Positions 11,850-24,306 of a DNA stretch of 64,000 nucleotides are shown piece after piece (within the stretch, counting starts at the first letter, position 1; every line of letters begins with the position of its first letter). A program made the translations under genes and the position numbers. Where the stretch lies: positions 744,001-808,000 of the forward strand of contig JAHNUO010000010.1 in the NCBI GenBank assembly GCA_019787685.1, read 5' to 3'. The notes beneath the pieces are model-generated. The model worked only from the letters and a program-made list of their open reading frames with translations, searched no databases and was not told where the DNA came from. The DNA is from Chiua virens (taxonomy: Eukaryota; Basidiomycota; Agaricomycetes; Boletales; Boletaceae).

Positions 11850-14400
11850 ATGGAGACTTCCCTCGCTATTGAATTGACTGAGCCAGTAGTCCCCCTCCGC
11901 AACAGCAACACATCAGAGCGCGCATCTCGCTATCACGATGAGGAGATGTCACCACCAACTATCGTACGCGGCCTCCTTACCCTCAAACTCGCAAAGCCCA
12001 CCAAGATATCGAGCATCGAGCTCGAGCTGCAGGCGAAAGCCACTACTCGCTACACTCAAGGTACCCCAGACTGCCCCACAATCACGTGTATGTTACGTTG
12101 TTAACCAGGTGATCAATAGGTGCCGGACCTAGTCGGCTTGACGTCACAGAACAATACAACGTCCATTCTGCATCAACGGCGGTATTCGAGGCCGCCAGCC
12201 TCGCGCCCCAGGCACAGACGCGTTCCGCATCTGCAAGACCCGGTGTACAGTTTCTTGACGAGTATATTGGGTCCCGTGCCTTCCACAGGGCGGAGAATGG
12301 CCACTGGCAGGCACCGTCGGATCCCCATCCTGCCAATCGTAGTATCAGTCTCGACCCCGGGTCTTTGAGGGTTGCGCGACCGCCGAATCCCGGCGATATC
12401 GATATCGGCAGAAATTACCAGCAGGCTCAAGTAACATCTGACCCCGCTCCGCCATATCCCGGATCAGCTGGCCGGCATCCCTTCTCCCCCAATGCGGAAA
12501 CGTACCTTTCCGCGACAGAGCAGATCACAATCCATCGTTGGTAGCTCAGGATCCACGGACCCGCAGAGTACGTGTTTCCGAATCAATGATCGAATGTTTG
12601 GTTCAAGACGAATGTTGATCTTATTCCTTAGGTTCTCCCGTTCGTTCCCGAAATCGCATAACACCAGACATCTCATACCGATCACCAGCATCCAGTGTGC
12701 TTTCATTACGCGAGTATGCTCTGTCGCGCGCGTCTAGCATGGAAGAACTTCCGGAAGACGATAACGAAAGTTTCGAGCATGCATCTGCTCTGCCCTCTGA
12801 CAACATCACATATTATGGTCTTTCCCGCATCGCGACTGCCTCCTCAGGTCGGAGCTCGGAACAAGACTACAGAGGCCGGTCACATTCACGCTTTTCCCTT
12901 GGAAACATCGTACATGTCTTCGACGCGGTGAAGGATCAGCGTGCGATCTCGGTCGCCCGGATCTCTACCACGGCCAGATGAACAAGAACGACGCGGACGG
13001 TCATTAGTCAAGGGAAAAGGCAAGCCACAAGTTAACACTTATGGCGTGAGTCAGGTGTTGCATCAAATCGGGGTTGCCGAGCCTCCGGTGGCCGATGGTG
13101 CGAACGACCAGAGTGGCGGTGGTTGGATTGTGTTTCCGCAGGGTACGTGGCTGACATATTCTCTCCCATGCCATGATTGATTCTCCGTGCAGGGACATAC
13201 ACCTATCCCATATTCTTCACCATCCCAAACGACTCCCCACCAACTTCCATAGCTCATCATGGATCGCTGACGTGGCAAATCAAGGCCGATGTCAAGCGTC
13301 CTGGTGTGTTCACGACCAGGCTGACCGCACAAAAGGAGGTCATTGTCGTCAGTCTACCGAAGCATAGTAATCCAGAGGAGGGGATCGACTTGCAACGCCC
13401 ATGGGAGGACCAGTTTCAGTACCGTGTCCAAATTGGGGGACACGCTTTCCCTATTGGCGGCAAAGTTCCGTTTCAGCTTACGATCTCGCCCATGGCAAAG
13501 ATCAAAGTGCACAGCATCTTGGTATACTTGGATGGTGAGCGAATTGATGTAGAGGAGTGTATTTGGCTGACCCTTGGGAATTTTTAGAACGGACAGATTA
13601 CTATTCGAGGACCCAATCACAAGTACGCTCCGATGTAATGCGACGCGCCACGTTATTAGCCATCAGACGCAGCAATTCGGACGAACGGTATAGTGAACCT
13701 ATCTTACCGTTGATCTCGAACGAGCCAGATGCATTTCGCAAGTCCCCACTACACCGCTTCGTGGGGCCTGAGGAGAACGAAAATGAAGTAGCATCTTCCT
13801 TCATGGGATCAGGACCTTGGACGATTCGTCATGACCTGAAATTACCCGATTCTGCTCCGTTCTACACCCCTCGAATCGAGCCAAGGGTAGCAACGTCATG
13901 GTTGATCATGCCCTCAAGATAATCTTGAGAGTGGAAAGAGAGGACGATGCCGCTACCGCAGGGAGGAAGAAGGTGTATGACATTGTCATACACACGCCAG
14001 TACAAATATTGTCGGTGAGTCCTTTTCAACGATACACTGGCACTTCTCGTGTTTAACCTTTATTCGGTTACAGTGCCGCTGCACGTCGGCCTGGACGTCT
14101 CTTCCACGCTATGACGAGGCGCTACGGTCGGAAGGAGATTCTCCTGAAGAAATATCGACGTGTCCATGTCATGCTCGTAACCAAGCGAGTCCACGAACAC
14201 GACTGCGGGCAGCAGATGCTCTGGGACGTGTGACATCTCGGGGAACGACGAACTCGGGTGCATCGGAAGCCCGGGATATGTGCCTGTCTAATTCACTAGC
14301 CAACCGCACGCACTTGTATGAGCAATTAATGTCGGGTTTGGTGAGCGAGACGGGAGAAGCACCCCCTTCCTATGAACATTTAGGGATTGCTTCCGTATAG
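11850..14400 (+). CDS. arrestin-like protein (alpha-arrestin type)
   Basis: This matches a family of large fungal arrestin-fold proteins that act as trafficking or ubiquitin-ligase adaptors. The start METSLAIELT leads into the arrestin_N strand pattern PPTIVRGLLTLKLAKPTKIS. After an intron the exon LDVTEQY follows, then a long Ser/Pro/Arg-rich linker. The C-terminal arrestin part begins FPQ|GTYTYPIFF (intron about 13143-13192) and continues QWEDQ-like, KIKVHSILVYLD, an intron near 13534-13587, and ERTDYYSRTQ. The last intron is about 14013-14070 and the stop TAG is at 14398-14400. An intron at about 12507-12544 avoids a false stop. Two single-base frame breaks remain, near 12941 (one extra base) and near 13890 (one base missing). 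Both lie in otherwise coherent exons, so sequence error or very recent decay is likely. Confidence 0.75.
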
Positions 14401-15528
14401 TCGTGGACGTTGTTGTCCCAAGTATACCACTGACGATGATACATACCCATAACTCGTATTAATAACTTAATCTGAACATTGCTAGGACACTATACTCTAT
14501 CGTTACTGTGAGCATGGACACAATACAGATTTGATGAGTGGTAGTCAAGGGAGCTCCGGTCGGCAGTGTCGCGAGCTCGTAAGACTTATACAGCTTCATC
14601 GCTCTCTTTGCCTTGTACCATAAAGACAACGATGTGTGCCCTAGTGCCGGGAAATCAATAGACAAACCGCTGGTTGTCTGCAGGTAAATCCAGGACTTGA
14701 TTTAAATTTCTATGCTCAGCCCTAGTCAACGTGGCTTCGTAAGGAGCAAATCTGCCAGTGTACCATTCACTACTACTCAATTAATTACTCTCGCCTACTC
14801 TGTCCGCAGGCAACGCTTGTGTTGTTTAATGTATTATCGCACCCAACCGCCCAAGAGACCGCAGATAGCCTTCCTCGTGTGTGTTTTGTTGTTGGAGTAC
14901 CAGTGGACGATATCAAGTAGGCACATTGCTCCTGGCCCATCTCTGAACCTGCACGTGGACATGTCAGCCGCCGCCGCCTGCCGGGGGAGATGGTTGGGAA
15001 CGAAGCACCACTTGGGCTAGGCAAATTAGATGTTGAGTCGAGACGCTGTCCGCCGTGTAGAGTAACTCTGACTGAATCTTTATTTCGATCGTCAGAATAT
15101 CGCTCATCGTTATGCGACGCGTCGAGAGCACGATCTCTAGTAGGTCGGGAAGGGATTTGGAAGGCAATGCGAAATGACTTTGTTCTGGAGTGTGATGCAG
15201 TGTGATGACTGACTTATCCTCCTTCTTGACCGTCTTTGTCATCTGGACCCTTGAGCAAGGTCTTGTGTGGGGCCTGTAGGCGAAGTACCTTGCCGGCACA
15301 ACGAGGGTTAGAGTACTGGTTAAGCGAGCACGATTGATTCAGACGATCGCGATGACATTACTAATGCTGAATTTCAAGATGATCGACAATAGCCCAGTCT
15401 GTGGATACACTGCACAAATGACTCTTTTGGCATGGCTCACCAGCAAGCGCGGAGTTCTGGCACATTCAAATCCGGCAAATGATGGAGCCCTGGAACTGGT
15501 GAGTGGTGGACTCGGAGGGTAGCAGGCC
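14401..15528. other. no confident gene
   Basis: Scattered short frames on both strands (14712-15020 +, 14964-15299 -, 15334-15522 +). A CGCAG acceptor near 14810 is followed by a short coherent stretch, but no family is recognised. Confidence 0.25.
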
Positions 15529-15620
15529 TATAAAATGGAGAGGATTGCGACGTCCTTCTCCATTACACAGGGCTACTAGATTTCTCACTATCAGCTCCCC
15601 TTGTACAACCATCATGCCAA
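15529..15620 (+). promoter_or_regulatory. core-promoter-like TATA element with short leader
   Basis: TATAAA at 15529-15534 is followed by a CT-rich leader (tccttctccattacac) and, about 80 bp downstream, ATCATG at 15611-15616. The ATG opens only a 20-codon frame ending near 15676. This looks like a genuine fungal core promoter whose gene has been lost or is spliced in a way I cannot see. Confidence 0.35.
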
Positions 15621-15829
15621 AGAATCTCACTAGAGTTTTTAACTACCCCTGTTTTCGGAGGCCACCTGGGAAATGAGCTTTCCGAACGTCCGAATATTTG
15701 CCCGAGTGCCACGTGTTCTGCGGCCAAATAAGGTAAGGCGGAGGTTGAACTATCGCCCTGCGCGATAGTCCCGCTCTGTGTGGCGGTGTCTTGCCCTCTC
15801 TCATGTTAATCCGATAATACTAGTAATCA

Positions 15830-15997
15830 ATGAGTGTGGTTGACATCCTTGCCACGACCTCTGCATCCTCAGACTCGGATGACGTCACCGAGGTCAATCC
15901 ATTTGACTACATCAATGTTCCTGAGCCAGCTGTGAAAGGTCGTGGTGGCCGGTCTGCTGATCCACGGTTACTTCACCTCGCAATCCGTTGTGGTTGA
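15830..15997 (+). CDS. small hypothetical ORF (55 aa)
   Basis: It begins MSVVDILATTSASSDSDD, an acidic Ser/Asp-rich start, and ends in TGA at 15995-15997. It lies about 200 bp downstream of the TATA element at 15529. It may be the first exon of a decayed gene; no acceptor or continuation was found. The 330 bases after it hold nothing recognisable. Confidence 0.2.
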   Translation: MSVVDILATTSASSDSDDVTEVNPFDYINVPEPAVKGRGGRSADPRLLHLAIRCG

Positions 15998-16329
15998 TAT
16001 GATGATCCGGACGGTTGCGAGAACCGTGCCGAAACAAGGATATTGGCCCACACTGCTACACAGACGGACCACTGGAGCTTACCAGTAGCACGGAGAGTAC
16101 TAATAGCGTGCACAAGTCATCGTCGGGCCGCGCTGTCAGGTCCGCGCTGTTGTTGCACCTGTCAATTGATCATTCAGGTTCCCGCAGTACCTAAATAAGG
16201 AGTGTTAAAGACTAGTTTTTAACTTCAACTCGTGTCAAAAACCCCTTGATGCCTTGGGTTGGGTTTTAACCCGTCAGAAAGTCGCGGATTGAGTTTTTCA
16301 CGCAGCCCTACTAGTAACTCTCACTGAGA

Positions 16330-17141
16330 CCAAGCAAACCTCCGGCACAAGCCGAGTTGATCACCATTCCCAAAACAGGAAAACGGTTCATCACGCCTCT
16401 TGAACTCAAGGAAATAGAGTGCACCAGAACGCTAGGTAAGCTGGAGTGTGACATCCTGGCATTCTTATCCACAAAATGTTTTGGTAGGCAACAACGTCTT
16501 GCTCGTTCGTGTACTCCGAAAGGAATGCAAGCACCCCTATCACTGATAGCACACCCTCAAGATTTACAAAAAAGATGTAAAATTGCGTCATGATGTACGT
16601 GCGACCCGTAGCCGCGTCACAAAATCGACTGACATCCACATGCACCACAAAAAAAATCCAGCCGGCATCGACTGGGATATGAGAAAAAAAAAGACCCTAC
16701 GTGAGATTCCATTCAATTATTATTGGGACTGTGTCTGCATTGGATGCCTTCCATGACACCCGCAACCTGTATCTCCTACTCGACTATGTCCCAGGGGGCT
16801 CGTTACGCGATCTCATCCGCCAGAAAGGGCCTCTACCAGAAGAGAGCACAGGATTTTACTATCTCAATATTGTCTGCGCCTCGGGGTATTTACATGATTA
16901 CTTTGGGCTAGTCCATCGTAATCTCCAGCCAGAAATCCTCCTCATTTGGGAGAACGGATACCTTTGCCTGGCAGGCATGGGGTCTGCAAAACCCGTGCAT
17001 GGGCAGATCATTGGGAAACCCGCTTATGCAGCCCCTGAATCATTTGATGTCGATTATGGGATAGATTGGTGGTCGAGCGGTGTCATCCTGTATGAAATGC
17101 TCACTCAGACACTGGTGTGTATGATTCCGAACACTTGTTGA
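16330..17141 (+). pseudogene. AGC-type protein kinase homologue, catalytically dead
   Basis: The sequence follows the fungal PKA-like AGC kinase fold. It begins with a small-lobe remnant (FITPLELKEIECTRTLG) and an intron at about 16436-16491. The middle is broken (16500-16700, with poly-A tracts). Then comes a coherent C-lobe: AFHDTRNLYLLLDYVPGGSL, LRDLIRQKGPLPEE, AAPESFDVDYGIDWWSSGV. Key residues are gone: the HRDLKPEN loop reads HRNLQPEI (about 16914-16937) and DFG reads GMG (about 16974-16982). The catalytic Asp, its Lys and Asn partners and the metal-binding Asp are therefore all replaced. The C-lobe is open for about 145 codons. It may be an expressed pseudokinase or a decaying gene; the damaged N-lobe favours decay. 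Confidence 0.65.
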
Positions 17142-17700
17142 TCCTCCGCTCAAATCGATTGTCTCAGCCCTTCCCTGGGGCAATAGTACACGATGTCCTC
17201 ACGTGCATCAAAGACGGATTCCAGCGCAATAGGCTGATAGGATTCGAGTGGCTTGTGAATATAAGCGTCGATGGCACGAAGCTGGATGTACTCGTCTCGG
17301 GGCTTCTTGTGCAGAACCTGAGAAGCGATTTCGGAGCGTCAGAGGAGCCACAGCAGAGCGGCTGGTCAACACCCTGGGATCAACGTAGGCACGATTTTAT
17401 CGCAGGACCCCCTCGTACGTCCATATCGTGCGCTGTAATCGACACCAATTGATTTTTCTGCTTTCCAGGCGCCATGGACTCCTTCCGACGGACCTCTCAT
17501 GCAACAAAGGCTTGCTTTGCCGTTGTGAAACAACATCCCCGGCCTTCGAATTGCACAAGATCATCGTCGACTTCATTCCCAGAAGAGGGTGAAGGGCAGC
17601 CGGGCTTGGGGCCCCAGAGGATGCCTGATTCGTTGGGACGATGCGAAATCGAACTAGAGTTGCAGTAGGGCAACAAGCACTGGCACGATTGTTAGATGAT
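17142..17700 (+). other. possible small gene downstream of the kinase remnant
   Basis: Two frames (17117-17452 and 17474-17668) could be joined by an intron starting at GTACGTCC near 17417 and ending at ttccag near 17469. The combined product is not recognised. It could also be the decayed C-terminal tail of the kinase homologue. Confidence 0.25.
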
Positions 17701-19713
17701 ATAACCTCGTAAGCTTGTATTTATAAATGGCTATTTTACGCGGATCAGTGTCCGACGGCCAGTGTGCGAAGATGAATGAATCTTTCAGGTACCAATATAC
17801 ATTGACAATCAAAGTGCTGTGTCTTGAATATAGTAACTTGAACCTCACGCTTCCGAATCACTTGATCGGAGACAGGAGTTATTTATCACTGTTTGGGTAT
17901 TATCAATTGGCTGAAATCGTTCCTTCGGGTCCGTATTGTCATGCTAGGTCGCATTCCTATTAGCTTCTACCTCAACATTCTCGCGGGAATTGTCGTCCTA
18001 TTCAATCATTACGCCGCCTCGGAGACAGGAGACATCGCACTCAACAAAGTCACCGGAGCAGCTGGCCGTTTCTACATCGTTTTTCGAGATACCGCGGTTA
18101 CATTCCAGCATGGTTGTTACTCGCATCTCGAGACGGCCCTCTGCGGACCTACCATAAACAGCATTCTCCCCCACGACACTGCGGAGTACTTCAGGCTGCG
18201 CTACTGTCACGGGTCCTCGCAGAATTCCGGAAGCGTGTCAACTGGTGGGATGCCGAGCGACCGGAGGCCTCATGGCGGGTATGGTGGCTCTGACGTCGCG
18301 TTTTTGTATTACAAATCGCCTGTGCGGTCACTGGAATTACATTCATCCAAACATGCTTCGTTCGGGTCAGTCACCGTTTGTTTTGAATTGGTCGAAGCGA
18401 TGTTTTTTTGCTCAAGGGATATGGGAAGGATGCTACGAGGCGATGGAGGTGACGGCGGCGCTGTTTTTTCGCGCATGCGCGTCGTGGTGGTGGTTCAGAG
18501 CGCCGGTCGGTGTCACTGGCATTCTCCTTGCTGTCCACGCTGCCATGTCGACAATCGGGTATCTCTTTGGACCGAATGAAGTTGTGCAATTAATTTCTCA
18601 GGTAAGTTCTGAAATTGGGTATGTGCATGCGAGTGGGCTGTTGACCCGAGTTCATTGGTAGGCATACATGGCTATCGCGGTCGATTTCCTTCGGTGCATG
18701 GAATGGGAGGCACAGTGCCATATCTTGGATATTGCCGTTTCCGTAATGGACGACGTGTATGGTACCCTTGTGGCATGCTCGTGAGCGTGTGTAAAGTAAA
18801 GGTATGTCTGGTCAGTCTTCGGTGCTTCCATACTCATGACCTACAGGTTGATATTTTCGTTCGTAGTGGGGGTGTAGCCTTGTAATCGCAACTGTGACTG
18901 TATTCTTGCAGCCCGGAAGAAAGACAGTATTGTCAGGCACTTTCACGATATCCTAGCGATGATTAGTAGAATGGTACTTGTTTTCTAATAAAATTCGTTA
19001 AGCCCATGACTACCGCCGCATCAATTCATGATGCGAGTTTCAGATCCAGCCCCAGCCCCTTCCTCTTCCCTGCACAATAGCAGCAAAGAACTCAGAAGCA
19101 AGCGGGTAACCATAGCAGTCCTTGATGATCAAGCCTTCGACTTCCTTGCTCACTATGTCCGACTCGCATCACGGAATCACTATACTAGCGATCTCCAGGC
19201 CAGTTCTGTTCTTGTCCCGTTCCAGAAATACCCTTATTCACCGACCACAGGCGGCTAGAAGGGTGACAGTGGTACGGACTCTTATGACTCAAGTGAGCGT
19301 GGCAATACCGTAGAGTAAGTCGCACTACTACCTTCACAAATCCTATAGAACTAATCAGTGTCGCGTATTGGAAAACAGGTTAACAGCGTGTTACAGAGGA
19401 CGGATTGTATTAAAATCGAGTTCTGCAGCACAAATAGGGCGTGAGTTTACTTCGAAATAACTTGGCCAACGTTTCAACTATGCTCTTCCTGACCTCAGAT
19501 CAGCCGAGTACACACGTGGTATACTCGTTGGTGTGTGTGTGTGGCTTATTTCCCCCTTTGTAACCATCCCCTGGACTCGGGTCACTGCATAAAGATCCGA
19601 GGCGACACATCGATGGGCTCCTGGCAGCCCCTTGTCCAGTGCCTTAAAGCAGGCCATATTCAGGCACTCCGTCCATCCAAAGTCTACACGCAGTTTCTGG
19701 TTCTCAACCTACG
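17701..19713 (+). other. decayed or unrecognised gene region
   Basis: The frame 17893-18579 and the shifted frame 18245-18661 overlap. The latter has a hydrophobic stretch (GVTGILLAVHAAMSTIGYLF) followed by a GTAAGT donor (~18602), a TAG acceptor (~18660) and an exon-like continuation to about 18783. A further frame, 19028-19258, is unrelated. This could be a membrane protein, but no family is recognised and internal stops interrupt it. Confidence 0.3.
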
Positions 19714-22124
19714 ATGTGTCCCTCAATATTGTTTTCGCTCGTATCTTTCATCTTTGCGACGCTGTCAAGCGCAGACCTCTCCCTGAGCCCGTACAGGGTT
19801 CATGAAAGTCGCACTCGTGCTCCGGCGGGTTGGAGTATAACCAGACGTCAAGATGCTACGTCGACCATCCCCCTGCGCTTCGCGTTGAAGCAGAGGAACA
19901 TCGAAGCCATTGGAACCTTCCTCTACGATGTTTCTCATCCTAGGTCCCCGAACTACGGGAAGCATTGGACCACAGGTGACATTGCCCGCAAGTTCGCGCC
20001 TGGTGACGAAACGATTGACACGGTCCGTGGCTGGCTAATCGCAAGCGGCATTGGAGAGGATCGGGTTGTGCTTGGTAACACCGGAGGATGGCTCCGAGTG
20101 GACGCAACTATTGAAGAAGCGGAGCAGCTAATGAACACCGAATACAATGTGTATACACATACGTCCGGCAAGGAACATGTGGGTGAGTTAGAGTTGCTGA
20201 TTGGTTCATGGGACAACATAAACTGATATGAACCCACCAGCCTGTGAGGTATATCATCTCCCCGAGCACGTCCAACCGCATGTCGATTTTGTGACCCCTT
20301 CTGTGCACTTTGATGCTAAGCTGAACCGTCGGTCTAGCAGCGGGGGGGCCGCCTCACTTCATCGTATCGGACAGCCGGGGGTTGGTATCACTCCGACGAC
20401 GACTGACACGGTGTCGGAGATCATTCAAGACCTCGAGCGGTGTGATGAGTATATCACTCCGCTCTGTCTGCGAGCGCTCTATGGGCTTTCTTATAATCCC
20501 GTTGCAACCGACAAGAACAGCTACGGTATTGGTCAGTAGTTGCTCTCCATATAGATGTATGATATGCACTCATGTTGCTTTTCAGTGGAGTATACGCCCC
20601 AGGCCTATCTGACGAGCGATCTGCATCTGTTCGCACAGAACTATTCTACTGATCTTATTGGAAAAGAACCTTATGTGATCTCAATAGACGGCGGTGAGGA
20701 TTGTCTCCTGGCGCAGAGCATGTGTAAACACTCATACATCTCTGCATAGGCTATGTACAGATCACAAATCAAAGCTTCAGCTATAATGCGGAATCAGACC
20801 TAGATCTGCAATATAGCATGTCGTTGGTCACCGGCGCGCAAACAGTGACACTCTACCAGACGGGTGATGTGCCGGAGAGTGAGATTATCCCGGTATATAT
20901 TCAAGGACAACTGAGCTGAACTTGTGGCGTAGGTGCATCATTCAACAACTTCCTCGATGCCCTGGATGGCAGCTATTGTACCTTTGAGGGTGGTGACGAT
21001 CCCACTGCAGACGGTATCTATCCGGACCCTTTACCTGGCGGTTACACAGGTGTGTTCTAATCTAGTGTCTTGGCGTTTATCTTACGGACTACAAGGTATT
21101 GAGAATTGTGGGACCAGTCAAGCCTGCCTATGTGATCTCGACGTCCTACGGATATAATGAAGCGGATCCTCACTCCGTTTTACGCCGAGCGACAGTGCAC
21201 CGAGTATGCAAAGCTTGGACTCATGGGAGTGACGGTTCTGTTCAGCTCCGGCGATCATGGTGTTGCAGGACAAGGTAGCCTGTGTTTGAATCCCGACGGT
21301 GAGATGCCTTTGATGTCGTACTACGTTACCGTCTCATCCCAAGTTCGCAGGTTCGCAAAGTACCGATGGAAAAGTTTTCAATCCCACCTTCCCCGGAACT
21401 TGTCCATACGTCACATCCATTGGTGGTACCATGATGCAGTCTAACACAACCGTATACGAGCCTGAAGTGGCGTGTATGAGGCAGATCTACTCTGGGGGCG
21501 GTTTCAGCAATTATTTCGCGATGCCCGACTATCAGAAGGATGTTGTAGAACTATATTTGAAGGATTCCCGCCCATACTATCCTTCTGACATCTGGAACTC
21601 GACCGGAACGGTGTGTTCATTTCACGTCTCGTGGTCCACCGCATTGAATACCAGCAATGTATCCAGTCTCGTGGCTTCCCCGACATCTCAGCCAATGCAG
21701 CCAATTATGTCATCGCTGTACGTACGCACGCCATCAGTGTTCTGATGTTGCAGCTGACTTAGCCGCGATTCACAGCTAAATGGCCAATTTCACCGTGTCT
21801 ACGGCACGTCGGCTTCTTCCCCCGTCTGCGGCGCCATCCTCACGATGATCAACGATGCCCGTCTTGCTATCGGCAAGGGTCCGATCGGATTCATCAACCC
21901 AACGGTGGGTCTTTCGTGATCAGATACGACGAACGCGGCTCTGAATTCTTCTCTCTAGATATATTCCACCGAGTTTGCTCACGCCTTTCATGATATTACT
22001 CAGGGATCGAACCCATGGTTGCGGTACTTCGGGGTTCAATGCGACTCAGGGTTGGGATCCTGTCACCGGTCTGGGGACACCTGATTTCAGCAAGCTGCGT
22101 GATTTGTGGCTGCAGCTGCCTTAG
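19714..22124 (+). CDS. sedolisin-family serine-carboxyl peptidase (S53), secreted
   Basis: The family comprises acid endo- or tripeptidyl peptidases (aorsin/TPP-like) made as secreted zymogens. The start MCPSILFSLVSFIFATLSS is a good signal peptide. A prodomain follows (SPNYGKHWT, RVDATIEEAEQLMNTEYN). Active-site residues are visible: Glu and Asp in AESDLDLQY (near 20790-20820), Asp in SSGDHGVAG (near 21245) and Ser in GTSASSP (near 21806). The usual calcium-site end PVTGLGTPDF is present. At least eight short GT-AG introns separate the exons, for example 20182-20240, 20525-20584 and 21908-21959. Two one-base insertions break the frame, near 21170 (after YNEAD) and near 22019 (before GCGTSGF). 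The stop TAG is at 22122-22124. A decayed relative lies at 7440-7925. An active enzyme is likely if the indels are sequence errors. Confidence 0.85.
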
Positions 22125-22698
22125 GCACGAACTCGTTTCTGTCTTTTCTTGGTGTTGACGAAGGACTGGTTGGCCATACATCTCTTTGTAACATCACTGT
22201 TAACGTGGCTTACCCACAATTGAAAAGATGAGGTGATGGCATCAGATTCTTTCCCTCGCTGTTGGAAAGGTTGATGGGAGAAAGAAAGGCTGCAGAATTG
22301 AGGTCAATTGGTACCAAAGTTGACCGAGTTGCCGAGACGAACGTGTTAGTACGTGCTCAAAGATGATGTTCATAACATCCTGATGTGTTCATGGGCTATA
22401 TACACCGTTCGGAATTGGCGTAAAACATAGTAGTGACTTTTCAAGCGAAGGCGTTCAAGTTTGCGGAACTAGTACGATTGGATCGGGGTGGCTCCTATGG
22501 CCTCTCACAATCCTTCTGAGGGATCACAGTTGCCCGTGCTCTCTTGACTCGGACAGCCGCACTGATTTGGGAGACTTGGTCAAGAAAATTCATTCAGGTC
22601 ATTTCAGGCTTACACCGCCAATACCAATATCACTATGGCTGCTTGCTCGTACATCCTGGCATCTTGATGGCTAACACACCCTTAAATACAACCGGCAG
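22125..22698. other. intergenic
   Basis: This is the convergent 3' space between the sedolisin (+) and the first 2OG oxygenase (-). No open frame or repeat of note. Confidence 0.5.
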
Positions 22699-24306
22699 CT
22701 AGGCGTGATACATCTCCCTGAGCCGCTTGTTCACATACTCCCCTGAAGTAATAGGGCTATATTTCGCCGGCCTGTCGGCGGTCACGCATGTTGGTATCGG
22801 CTACAAATAGACATGTCAGTCACCTTTTGACACGACGTTTTCTTTCGTTGAACAGCTACATACCTCAATGTTTACATGATAATCTGTACCAAAAAACAGA
22901 GGGATAGAATACCGTTCCTTGCCAGTCTTATTGATGACTCGGTGAATAGTAGATTTGAAGATATCATCTATCGAGAATAGAACGGGTTAAGATCTGGTGT
23001 TTCTGGGGGTTAAAAATGGCAGCCACTGACTCGTCCAGAATGCAAGTTGGTCGCCGATGCTATGATTGATGTCATCGATGCGAGGTCAAATTACAAGTGG
23101 TATGACTCACTTGACGACCAGTGTGCCCTCGATAGGAGTCGCGTTGATCCACTGTTTTTCCGAGTTCATGACCTGGAGCACCTGGATCTCGGGTTGCTGC
23201 CAAAGAATACTGAAACACTGGTAGGATGGAGTCAAACAATCAAATCAATTCTCCCGCTACTGAAATCCGAAGCTTCATTGATTCTCTGACCTCGAAGCTA
23301 TGGGAGAGAAATGAGTAAGAGTGCATGCAGGAGAGGGAAGAAAAGCTAAGTACTCGGAGTGAGCCCCGATACCAGGATTGTCTTCGTCGATATCGGGGTA
23401 TCCGTCATGTGATGGGTAATGCAGCATCCTCATGAGCGCGGCAGCGTTCCTTGTCTGAAATATCCGATGCGCGACTAGTATGAGACACGAATATCGTAAT
23501 CGCTGAGGGAAAGGTTTACCTTGTCATCGAAATACGTCTCGGGCAAGTCGAGAGCTAACGCAAATAGCGGGAACAATTTCCTGCCAACGTTTATCGCTGC
23601 GTGGCTGACAGGAAAAGCTCAAATCCAAGTGAGATATGTGGATGCTGAGACGCACTAATATTCAAGGCAAACTTTTCTGAATCCGGATAGTCATCCTCGG
23701 GCCATACGTTTGCACCTCTCATCACACCGTCATTTGCCCGTTTCTCATCGTTCTCTTTCGCTTCAATTTCTTCCCAACCGACTTCGAAGCCTTCATGAAG
23801 ATCGCCCTTGTCGTTATTAGCCGAGTCAATGTTCGAATCGAAAGGTGGGCTGTATCCTTTGAAGTTGGAGTCCTGAGACTTATGGTACAGCTTTGGAACA
23901 GGAATGAAGATTCAGCGTTGATACAGGATACGGGCCATACCTTCATTTTCGTCGCCATCGGAAGGTCAAAGTACTTCTGCATCATAGTAAAAGCATTATC
24001 CAAGCATGATTGAGAGATACCATGGTTTCGAACTGGGAAGTGACATGGATCAAATGAGGATCTGCCCAACGAGGTCCCTAAATTCGGGTGACAAGGACGT
24101 ACTATAGAAGAATCCCACTCTTATACAAGCATCCCGGATCTCGAGCGCTGTGGCTAACTTTCCTTCCGGCGTACCACACTTGCTCATGTCTCTGGCAAGC
24201 CAAGTCGCGTCTACAACTAGTAATCAGAATCATGAGTTGTGACTTACATGACTGGGATGCTGGAGAATGCGCCGTTTACGGCTGCTGCAGTTTCAGTCAA
24301 GGACAT
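22699..24306 (-). CDS. 2-oxoglutarate/Fe(II) dioxygenase (isopenicillin-N-synthase-like), paralogue A
   Basis: This is a fungal non-haem iron oxygenase of the DIOX_N plus 2OG-FeII_Oxy type; the substrate cannot be predicted. The likely start MSLTETAAA is at 24306; an upstream in-frame ATG lies at 24396. Exons in order give FSSIPVM, CGTPEGKLATALEIRDACI, VRNHGISQSCL, NFKGYSPP, DLHEGFEVGWEE, GANVWPEDDYP, HAAINVGRKLFPLFALALDL, RMLHYPSHDGYP, GAHS, a 7-nt microexon (23291-23297), CFSILWQQPEIQVLQVMNS, GDQLAFW, FKSTIHRVINKTGKERYS and a C-terminal EYVNKRLREMYHA. The iron site is H-x-D once the microexon is included, plus a His in STIHRV and the Arg in KERYS. One base is missing near 23680. It is a tandem copy of 24787-26381. 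Confidence 0.75.
23291..23297 (-). other. 7-nt microexon in oxygenase A
   Basis: The exon upstream ends ...GCTCACTCCGA at 23354 and is followed by a GTACTT donor. CTTCGAG (minus strand) lies between TATAG and GTCAGAG. The next exon starts TGTTTCAG at 23217. Joining GA+CTTCGAG+TGT gives D-F-E-C and restores the family's HxD(F/Y)EC iron motif in frame. The flanking introns are 56 and 73 nt. Confidence 0.75.

Noticed and set aside
12507..12544. Stop codon in the arrestin-like gene
   Set aside because: A GTACCT...GGTAG intron spans it and joins frames that continue correctly through the next intron.
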